The notes below the pieces were generated by a model. The model was given only the letters and a program-made list of their open reading frames with translations. It ran no database searches and was not told where the DNA came from. A DNA stretch of 5,312 bases, taken from Lysobacteraceae bacterium. GTDB taxonomy: Bacteria > Pseudomonadota > Gammaproteobacteria > Xanthomonadales > Xanthomonadaceae. The position numbers and the translations under genes are program-made. Location: assembly GCA_004173415.1 (NCBI GenBank), contig SEHC01000315.1, forward strand, positions 1-5,312. Reading direction: 5' to 3'. Position 1 is the first letter of the stretch. Each line of letters opens with the position of its first letter. This document shows, in pieces, positions 1 through 4,601 of the stretch.

Positions 1-75
1 GGCGCGCGCGGCGCCGGCGGGGTGATTCCGCCCAATGCCACGCTCAAGTTCGAGGTGGAGCTGCTGGGCACCTGA
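1..75 (+). CDS. FKBP-type peptidyl-prolyl cis-trans isomerase, C-terminal end only
   Basis: Frame 1 is open from the window edge and ends at TGA 73-75. The 24 visible residues contain the motif GVIPPNATLKFEVELLGT, which matches the last beta strand of FKBP domains, whose usual form is IPPNATLxFxVELL. FKBPs isomerise Xaa-Pro peptide bonds and act as folding helpers; many gammaproteobacterial members (FkpA, Mip type) are periplasmic. The fragment is too short to tell which subtype this is, whether it is exported, or how long the protein is. The gene lies 47 bp upstream of and in the same direction as the dioxygenase gene, so co-transcription is possible, although a hairpin lies between them. 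Confidence 0.85.
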   Translation, partial: GARGAGGVIPPNATLKFEVELLGT

Positions 76-81
76 AGATTG

Positions 82-101
82 CGGTGCGAAGCCTCGCACC
101 G
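82..101 (+). other. Perfect 8-bp hairpin between the FKBP and ygiD genes
   Basis: CGGTGCGA (82-89) is followed by the loop AGCC (90-93) and its exact complement TCGCACCG (94-101). It lies seven bases after the FKBP stop and ends ten bases before the ygiD Shine-Dalgarno. No T-run follows, so it is not a classic intrinsic terminator. It could be a weak terminator, an mRNA 3'-end stabiliser or a processing site. It also covers a GTG at 84 that would otherwise be an alternative ygiD start. Confidence 0.4.
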
Positions 102-110
102 GCACCGGTC

Positions 111-116
111 AAGGAG
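111..116 (+). promoter_or_regulatory. Ribosome binding site of ygiD (decides the start)
   Basis: AAGGAG at 111-116 is a near-perfect Shine-Dalgarno, six bases before ATG 123. It favours ATG 123 over the in-frame GTG at 84, which has no such site and lies inside the hairpin at 82-101. Confidence 0.8.
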
Positions 117-122
117 CGTGAC

Positions 123-986
123 ATGACAGCAACCAGTCGCATGCCGGCGGTGTTCCTGGGACATGGCAGCCCCATGAACGCGCTCGAGCGCAACTGCTAC
201 ACCGAAACCTGGCGTGCCGTGGGCGCGGCGGTGCCGCGTCCGCGCGCGATCCTGATGGTGTCCGCGCACTGGTACGTCAATGCCACCGCGGTCACCGCCA
301 TGGCCAGGCCGCGCACCATCCATGACTTCTTCGGCTTCCCGCAGGCCTTGTTCGACATCCAGTACCCGGCGCCGGGGCTGCCGGAACTGGTCGAGGAGAT
401 TTCCGACGCGGTGCAACCCGAATACGTCGGCGCCGACCACGAGGGCTGGGGTCTCGACCACGGCACCTGGTCGGTGCTGGTGCATGCGTTCCCGCAGGCG
501 GACGTCCCGGTGGTGCAGCTGTCGATCAATGCGGCCAGGCCGGCCGAGTACCACCTGGAGCTGGGAGCCCGGCTGGACGTGCTGCGCGACCGCGGCGTGC
601 TGGTCATGGGCAGCGGCAACGTGGTCCACAACCTGCGCGCCATGGACCGGCACGCGGAGGATGCGGGCTTCGACTGGGCACGGCGCTTCAGCGGCAAGGC
701 GATCGAGATCGCGGGGTCGTCGCCGGACCGGGCGACCTCGCTGGTGGGGGACGCGGATTTCGCCATGGCCGCGCCGACCCCCGAGCACTTCCTTCCCTTC
801 CTCTACATCGCGGGCCTGGGCGCGCAGGCCCGCACGCCGCTCGAGGTGCTGGTCGACGGTTATGCCTACGGCTCGCTGTCGATGACCTCGTTCGGCCTCG
901 ACATGCCGCCCATCGCCCCGGTGGCCTCTTCCGAAGGGGCCGCGCCGCTGGCGCGCGGCGTACCCCCGGAAGCCAGCAACCTTTGA
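123..986 (+). CDS. ygiD: YgiD-type extradiol ring-cleavage dioxygenase (DODA / LigB family)
   Basis: This 287-residue protein resembles E. coli YgiD (4,5-DOPA dioxygenase extradiol, about 260 residues) along its whole length. The family uses one active-site metal (iron for catalysis; zinc in some structures) to open catechol rings with O2. Expected metal or active-site histidines are present: His14 in GHGSPM, His49 in SAHW, His113 in GLDHGTW, His169 in SGNVVHNLR and His222 in PTPEHFLP. The family's C-terminal GSLSM motif is also kept. No signal peptide is visible, so it should be cytoplasmic. About 25 residues rich in Ala and Pro extend beyond the usual end, after SFGLDMPP. The start at ATG 123 rests on the AAGGAG site and on homology beginning at MPAVFLGHGSPM. 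The true substrate cannot be read from sequence; DOPA cleavage is known for family members but may not be the physiological role here. The gene is convergent with the aminopeptidase gene. Confidence 0.93.
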   Translation: MTATSRMPAVFLGHGSPMNALERNCYTETWRAVGAAVPRPRAILMVSAHWYVNATAVTAMARPRTIHDFFGFPQALFDIQYPAPGLPELVEEISDAVQPEYVGADHEGWGLDHGTWSVLVHAFPQADVPVVQLSINAARPAEYHLELGARLDVLRDRGVLVMGSGNVVHNLRAMDRHAEDAGFDWARRFSGKAIEIAGSSPDRATSLVGDADFAMAAPTPEHFLPFLYIAGLGAQARTPLEVLVDGYAYGSLSMTSFGLDMPPIAPVASSEGAAPLARGVPPEASNL

Positions 987-1046
987 GCTGGCACGGATGG
1001 GCGCAGCGCAGCCGCGCTTCACGCTTTAGCTTGCCGCGCGACCGTC

Positions 1047-1069
1047 GCTGCGCGTTCAATGCGCGCAGC
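1047..1069. terminator. Hairpin between convergent genes, possible two-way terminator
   Basis: GCTGCGCG (1047-1054), loop TTCAATG (1055-1061) and CGCGCAGC (1062-1069) form a perfect 8-bp GC-rich stem. It lies 60 bp after the dioxygenase stop and 50 bp beyond the aminopeptidase stop, the right place for a shared terminator. Neither side carries a T-run, so intrinsic termination is not demonstrated. A weaker 5-bp stem (1084-1088 with 1094-1098) lies between it and the aminopeptidase stop. Confidence 0.35.
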
Positions 1070-1119
1070 ATCCTGTAACTCAACGCCTGCGGAAGGCGAG
1101 CCGGCCCGTGTGCGCCAGG

Positions 1120-2559
1120 CTATCTTTTCGAAACCCGCCCCGGACCGCCGGTGATCCTGCCGTCCGATGACCTTGCGGTTTCGGCGAGGAACGCCAGGGC
1201 GAACTGGGCGAACTTGACGCTGTTCTGCGCCGATTCGCCCATCGACGCCAGCGTGTCTCTGGTCGTGTGGATGTAGGGGTAGCCACCGTTCTGGCCGCCG
1301 GCCTCGAACATCATCACCGCCGGATAGCCCGCGTTGGTCCACGAGGCGTGGTCGGAGCACGCGTAACCGCAGGCGACGCTGCCGCGGGTGAGGCCCATCG
1401 GCGCCAGGTAGGTGTCGAACAGGGCGATGGAGAAGTTCTTCAGGTCCGCGTTGGAGTAGTCGGTGATCAGCTTCATGTCCGGTACCGCGCCGGACTTGTA
1501 GTTGGTCATGTCCACCTGCAGCACGCCGACCACGCCGACGCCGTTGTTGCGGAAGGACTGGGCGATGGCGTTGGAGCCGCGCAGGCCGACTTCCTCCGCC
1601 GCATAGCCCATGAACTTCACCGTGCGCCGGGGCCGCCAGCCTTCGGCGAGGACGATCCGCAGCACTTCGGTGAGCGTGGCGATGCCCGATGCGTCGTCGT
1701 CGGCGCCCGGCGCATGCTGGTCGAGGTCGTTGCGGTTGCTGGCGTTGATCGAATCCAGGTGCGCGCCCAGCACCACCACTTCGTTGTGCAGGTCCCGGCC
1801 CTGGATGGTGAGGATCACCGAAGGCTGCGTGGCGCAGTTCGCGCAGGCAGTGAACAGTTCGGTGGTCACGTAGCTGCGGCCGGCGGCGAGCGATTGCCAG
1901 TGGTTGCGGATCCATTCGGCCGAGGTCTTGCCGGTATTGCTGGCGTAGTAGCGGTTGCGATAGCTTGAGAGGTGATTGATGGTGTCGTAGATGCGCCGCT
2001 CCTGCACCTGCGGCAACCAGCGGTTGACGGTGGCCTGGTTGCCGAGCGTGTACTTGGCGAGCAATTTCCCGGTGACTGCCTGGGCCGAGCGGTCCTCGCG
2101 CACGAAGGCTTCGGCCTGGGCGCGACTGGGGAAGGCGAAGTAGCCGCCGCAGCGCCGCTCGCCCTCATGCACGTAGCGGGCGATGTCGCCGAGGCGATCG
2201 GCGCGGGTTTCGGCAATCACCAGCGGCTTGCCGGTGCTGTCGCGCCGCGACACCGGCGCGCGGACCAGTCCGCGGATGCCGCGATAGGTGTCGCCCGAGG
2301 TCACGATGTAGACCGGCGCGAACGGATCTACCTGCGACCCCGGCGCCGGGGCGGTTGCCGGCCCGGCCGTGCCGAGACGCAAGGGCGGCCGTGCGCTTGC
2401 CTGCGCGCTGCGCCGCGCGTCCAGCGCGGACGCGACCGGTTCGGCGACCGTGCGAACGCCGGGGGCCTGGGCCGCGCGCATGTTGTCCGATCGCAGCATC
2501 GCCACCCCGGTCAGGGTGAACAGCAGCAGCGTGGCCGGGCCCAGCAAGATCGATTTCAT
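1120..2559 (-). CDS. Exported M28 family zinc aminopeptidase (bacterial leucyl aminopeptidase type)
   Basis: This 479-residue preproprotein is close to the Aeromonas/Vibrio leucyl aminopeptidase (M28), which uses two zinc ions to remove N-terminal residues, preferably large hydrophobic ones. Residues 1-22 (Lys2, then a hydrophobic stretch) look like a signal peptide. Residues about 30-174 would be the propeptide, and the catalytic domain starts near ATVNRWLPQV (176-185), matching the mature Aeromonas enzyme. Zinc and catalytic positions are all present: His267 and Asp269 in GAHLDS, the DDD cluster 287-289 in PGADDDASG, Glu322-Glu323 in YAAEEVGLRGS, Asp350 in LQVDMTNY and His404 in CSDHASW. 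Cys397 and Cys401 match the conserved disulfide. An extra CANC pair (Cys239, Cys242) has no counterpart that I recall in the Aeromonas enzyme. No C-terminal PPC domain follows. The start at ATG 2559 is supported by the signal peptide and a G-rich site eight bases upstream. Likely secreted or periplasmic; exact specificity is inferred. Confidence 0.93.
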   Translation of the reverse strand: MKSILLGPATLLLFTLTGVAMLRSDNMRAAQAPGVRTVAEPVASALDARRSAQASARPPLRLGTAGPATAPAPGSQVDPFAPVYIVTSGDTYRGIRGLVRAPVSRRDSTGKPLVIAETRADRLGDIARYVHEGERRCGGYFAFPSRAQAEAFVREDRSAQAVTGKLLAKYTLGNQATVNRWLPQVQERRIYDTINHLSSYRNRYYASNTGKTSAEWIRNHWQSLAAGRSYVTTELFTACANCATQPSVILTIQGRDLHNEVVVLGAHLDSINASNRNDLDQHAPGADDDASGIATLTEVLRIVLAEGWRPRRTVKFMGYAAEEVGLRGSNAIAQSFRNNGVGVVGVLQVDMTNYKSGAVPDMKLITDYSNADLKNFSIALFDTYLAPMGLTRGSVACGYACSDHASWTNAGYPAVMMFEAGGQNGGYPYIHTTRDTLASMGESAQNSVKFAQFALAFLAETARSSDGRITGGPGRVSKR

Positions 2560-2737
2560 CGTGGCATCCCCCCGTGGGGCCGATTGCAGCCTTGTACCCT
2601 CAAGCTACCACTTCGAAGGCCGGTCCAGCTTGCCCGGATTGCCGGCAAGTCCAGGCCCCCACCACCTCACGCGCGGCGCGGCAGCGCCCCGGTTCAGGGC
2701 AGGCGCCATCGGCACCCGCAGCCGGCGTGCGCGTTGC
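2560..2737. other. Intergenic gap upstream of the aminopeptidase gene, no confident promoter
   Basis: These 178 bp separate the 160-residue gene from the aminopeptidase gene on the same strand. It is the natural place for an aminopeptidase promoter. On the minus strand I see TTCGAA (2616-2611) and TACAAG (2596-2591) with a 15-base spacer, too short and too weak to call as -35 and -10. A GGTGCC/GGCGCC inverted pair of six positions, one of them G-T, lies just after the upstream stop but has no T-run. Confidence 0.3.
2567..2579 (-). promoter_or_regulatory. G-rich ribosome binding site of the aminopeptidase gene, inside a possible small hairpin
   Basis: Reading the minus strand, CCCC (2579-2576), ACG and then GGGGGGA (2573-2567) precede ATG 2559, with eight bases between the G-run and the start. 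The G-run is the only plausible Shine-Dalgarno, pairing with the anti-SD partly through G-U pairs. The preceding CCCC can fold back on it with a 3-base loop and mask it, which could lower or modulate translation. Four base pairs is short, so this is tentative. Confidence 0.4.
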
Positions 2738-3220
2738 CTACCAGTACTGCGGCAGGATCGCATCCGGGCAGGGGTTGCCGCCGCCGGCCAGGATCGATTG
2801 CAGGACCTGCGCGGTCTGCTGGGCGAACTGTGCCGATTGCGCGCCGTCGCCCATCGCGCGATTGAACGCGACTGCCGCGCACATCGACCAGGCCTGGGCG
2901 TTGGCCGGATCGGTTTCGGCCTGCGTGGCGTAGCGTTCGGCCAGCGCGGTGAGTTCGTCGTTCTCTTCCAGCGCGGCCATTTTCGCGCCCACGTCGACGC
3001 GCTTGAGGATCGTAGGCGAACCGGTCTGCGGCACGCGCCCGGCTTCCACCGTGTTGTCGTCCAGGACGCGGAGGTAGAAGTCCGAGCCGGTGTTGTCGTT
3101 GTGGAACTGGTAGCTGCCGTCGCCGGCCGGCGTGTACACCGAGCGCTTGTTGGGCTCCACCACGACCAGGTTGCCTGGTGCCTGCCGGCACCGGGCCGGC
3201 GCGGCCTGCCTTCCGGTCAC
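2738..3220 (-). CDS. Hypothetical protein with TPR-like helices; N-terminus uncertain, possibly truncated
   Basis: I do not recognise this protein. With the GTG at 3220 it has 160 residues. From about residue 18 onward the composition is that of a real protein (many Asp, Asn, Glu, Tyr), whereas competing frames here are Arg/Pro-rich. Residues 18-75 look beta-rich (YQFHNDNTGSDFYLRV, then a VEAGRVP turn). Residues 78-145 look helical, with a stretch resembling a tetratricopeptide repeat (ALAERYATQAETDPANAQAW). Cys114 and Cys151 might pair. The GTG start overlaps the esterase stop as GTGA, which would allow translational coupling, but no good Shine-Dalgarno precedes it. Residues 1-16 are Arg/Ala/Pro-rich and do not look like the start of this fold. 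Other possible starts are the tandem GTGs at 3163 and 3160. No signal peptide is visible. Either a signal or N-terminal segment has been lost, or the protein is a short cytoplasmic one. Confidence 0.6.
   Translation of the reverse strand: MTGRQAAPARCRQAPGNLVVVEPNKRSVYTPAGDGSYQFHNDNTGSDFYLRVLDDNTVEAGRVPQTGSPTILKRVDVGAKMAALEENDELTALAERYATQAETDPANAQAWSMCAAVAFNRAMGDGAQSAQFAQQTAQVLQSILAGGGNPCPDAILPQYW
3165..3192. other. Two overlapping, mutually exclusive hairpins near the esterase / 160-residue gene junction
   Basis: On the plus strand ACCAGG (3165-3170), loop TTG, CCTGGT (3174-3179) is a perfect 6-bp stem. GGTGCC (3177-3182), loop TGCC, GGCACC (3187-3192) is another. They share bases 3177-3179, so only one can form at a time. 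They begin 25 bp beyond the esterase stop. If the next gene starts at GTG 3163 they are non-coding; if at GTG 3220 they lie in its codons 10-19. No T-run follows in either direction. Confidence 0.35.
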
Positions 3221-4410
3221 GCGGGCGAGGATCCGCCGGCCGCGGGTTGCTGCTGGCGCTTGAGCTGCAGGAAGAAGCGCACCATTTCCGCCGATGCGTC
3301 GGGGCCGGTCGGATCGGTGTAGCTGCCCTGGTTGCTTCCGCCCGACCAGGCGTGGCCGGCACCGTGCAGCTGCCAGTATTCGACCAGCGGCTCGCCCAGC
3401 GCGGTGGTGTAGACCGACCGGGTGTAGCTGCGGCCGTTGCCACTCCTGCTTCTTTCCCGGGTGGTCGGCAACACCTCGCTGGCCGCACCGGTCGCCTGTT
3501 TCACCAGCGCCTCGCCATTGGCCGCGGCCACGGTGTGGTCGGCGTCGCCGTGGAAGACGATCAAGGGTACGACCGGGGCGGGCGGGCGCTTGGCCTGCCG
3601 TGCCTGCGCATCGGTTTCCTCGGCCACTTCCCGCAACGCATGGGTGCCGCCCATCGCGGCGAATGCCGAGGGCACGTCGCGCGCGGCGCGATACGGCAGG
3701 CCCGAGTGCGCACCGACCGCGGCATACAGTTCCGGATGGGTGGCGCCGAGGATCACCGCCATCGCCGCGCCCGCCGAAAGCCCGGCCACGTAGACGCGCT
3801 GCGGATCCACCGCGTGGCGCGCGATGAGTTCGCGGGTCAGGCCGGCCAGCAGCGCAGGCTCGCCTGCGGCACGGCCCTGGTCGCCGGGGCGGAACCAGTT
3901 CCAGCACCGCGAGCCGTTGGCATTGGGCGATTGGGCGGGGTAGGCGACCAGGAATCCCTGCTGGTCGGCCAGTGCATTCATGCGCGTGCCGGCGGCGAAA
4001 TCGTCCGGCGACTGGGTGCAGCCGTGCAGCATCAGCACCAGCGGGTAGGCCGCCTTCGAGCCGGGATCGTAGGAGGCCGGGATGTACAGCTTGTAGCTGC
4101 GCGTGCCGGCCGGGTGGGAGAAGGAATGCTCGAGGAAAGTGCCCGGATGCGGGGCAGGCGCCAGCGCCTCGGGATCCAGTGCGGGCGCAGGGTCTGCGGG
4201 GATCGGCGGCGCGGTGACGGGTGGCGCACGTAGCGGTGCGCGCAGCAGGCCTGCGGAGGCCAGTGCGTCATTGATGGTCCTGCTGATCCTGGCGCCAAGA
4301 TCCGTGTGCTCGAGCGGGTAAGAAGACAGGGGGCGGGCGGCGGGCCGCCGGGCCTGGAGTCTGGATAGGAGTGACATGGGGAGTCCGTAGGCGTTGCTGC
4401 GTTGCAACAT
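3217..4410 (-). CDS. PHB-depolymerase-family esterase (alpha/beta hydrolase)
   Basis: This 397-residue serine hydrolase resembles type 1 short-chain polyhydroxyalkanoate depolymerases and related esterases (Esterase_phb family). The catalytic core covers about residues 95-385: strand SYKLYIP, oxyanion motif LMLHGCTQSPDDF (126-138), CWNWF (169-173), nucleophile Ser212 in AGLSAGAA, Asp291 in HGDADHTV and His353 in GAGHAWSGG. Cys131 and Cys169 are positioned for a family disulfide. The first 50 residues are basic and contain a helix-like RTINDALASAGLL. A Pro/Ala-rich linker follows (about 58-90). No standard signal peptide is seen, so location is uncertain. The start at ATG 4410 is preferred because AAGGTGG lies just upstream; ATG 4377 (residue 12, MSLLSRLQ) is the alternative and has a weaker site. 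The natural substrate could be a polyester, an acetylated or feruloylated polysaccharide, or a small ester. No PHA synthase or granule gene is in view. Confidence 0.9.
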   Translation of the reverse strand: MLQRSNAYGLPMSLLSRLQARRPAARPLSSYPLEHTDLGARISRTINDALASAGLLRAPLRAPPVTAPPIPADPAPALDPEALAPAPHPGTFLEHSFSHPAGTRSYKLYIPASYDPGSKAAYPLVLMLHGCTQSPDDFAAGTRMNALADQQGFLVAYPAQSPNANGSRCWNWFRPGDQGRAAGEPALLAGLTRELIARHAVDPQRVYVAGLSAGAAMAVILGATHPELYAAVGAHSGLPYRAARDVPSAFAAMGGTHALREVAEETDAQARQAKRPPAPVVPLIVFHGDADHTVAAANGEALVKQATGAASEVLPTTRERSRSGNGRSYTRSVYTTALGEPLVEYWQLHGAGHAWSGGSNQGSYTDPTGPDASAEMVRFFLQLKRQQQPAAGGSSPA

Positions 4411-4414
4411 GCGC

Positions 4415-4421
4415 CCACCTT
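4415..4421 (-). promoter_or_regulatory. Ribosome binding site of the esterase gene
   Basis: On the minus strand AAGGTGG ends four bases before ATG 4410 (seven from the AAGG core). This is better than the GGA before the internal ATG 4377 and is the reason for choosing the longer protein. Confidence 0.6.
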
Positions 4422-4481
4422 CGCTGCTGGTTCGTTAGCAGGACATGAGGATGGGACGCGCATTGATGTAGCCACGTGTTG

Positions 4482-4496
4482 CGTGGTCCCGCGCAA
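4482..4496. promoter_or_regulatory. Small dyad in the divergent intergenic region, possible operator
   Basis: CCACG (4482-4486), five bases, then CGTGG (4492-4496) form a perfect inverted repeat. It sits between the divergently transcribed esterase and yihY genes, where a shared regulator could bind. I could not assign convincing -35 or -10 boxes on either strand of 4411-4547, and a 5-bp dyad can arise by chance in DNA this GC-rich. Confidence 0.2.
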
Positions 4497-4533
4497 GGCG
4501 GTTTTCCCGGTCGCGATGATCCCCACTTCACGC

Positions 4534-4538
4534 AGGAG
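4534..4538 (+). promoter_or_regulatory. Shine-Dalgarno ahead of a 17-codon leader ORF at yihY
   Basis: AGGAG lies nine bases before ATG 4548. It is the only good ribosome site upstream of yihY, but the ATG it best serves is not in the yihY frame. It stands 37 bases from the yihY ATG at 4576, too far for direct use. Confidence 0.5.
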
Positions 4539-4547
4539 TCGCTATTT

Positions 4548-4601
4548 ATGTGGCTCTCTCCAGTCGATCCAGCCGATGGCCAGGCGTCCCGCTTCCGGTA
4601 A
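4548..4601 (+). CDS. Possible 17-residue leader peptide overlapping the yihY start
   Basis: ATG 4548 opens a short frame, MWLSPVDPADGQASRFR, that stops at TAA 4599-4601. It is preceded by AGGAG at a suitable distance. It spans the yihY start codon (4576) in another frame and ends 23 bases inside that gene. A translated leader of this kind could couple or limit yihY translation. The peptide has no recognisable attenuator signature, such as a run of one amino acid. It may be a chance ORF, or the true yihY N-terminus may have been displaced by an additional small indel in this damaged gene. Confidence 0.3.
   Translation: MWLSPVDPADGQASRFR

Noticed and set aside
84..122. Longer ygiD start at GTG 84
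   Set aside because: It lies in a hairpin, has no Shine-Dalgarno and adds 13 residues with no family match; ATG 123 has AAGGAG at six bases.
1267..1968. Plus-strand 233-codon open frame opposite the aminopeptidase gene
   Set aside because: Its translation is rich in Val, Gly, Arg and His with no family resemblance, and the opposite strand holds a complete M28 enzyme with all its catalytic residues. It is the usual GC-rich shadow frame.
1972..3322. Overlapping plus-strand open frames of 297 and 317 codons
   Set aside because: Both are Arg/Pro/Ala-rich, overlap each other and run antisense to the aminopeptidase and the 160-residue gene. No ribosome site or recognisable domain supports them.
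3221..3907. Upstream extension of the 160-residue gene's frame through the esterase gene
   Set aside because: The frame stays open for about 230 more codons, but that part is Arg/Pro/Gly-rich shadow of the esterase coding sequence, so it was not counted as the missing N-terminus.
3178..4233. Plus-strand 351-codon open frame opposite the esterase gene
   Set aside because: Antisense to an esterase with an intact Ser-Asp-His triad; the composition is that of a shadow frame.
4391..4408. GCGTTGC direct repeat and palindromic GTTGCAAC at the esterase start, considered as an operator
   Set aside because: They lie inside the first codons of the esterase and are short enough to occur by chance.
4268..4531. 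Minus-strand small frames (87 and 164 codons) upstream of and overlapping the esterase start
   Set aside because: They overlap the esterase N-terminus in other frames, have no family resemblance, and the esterase start is well supported at 4410.
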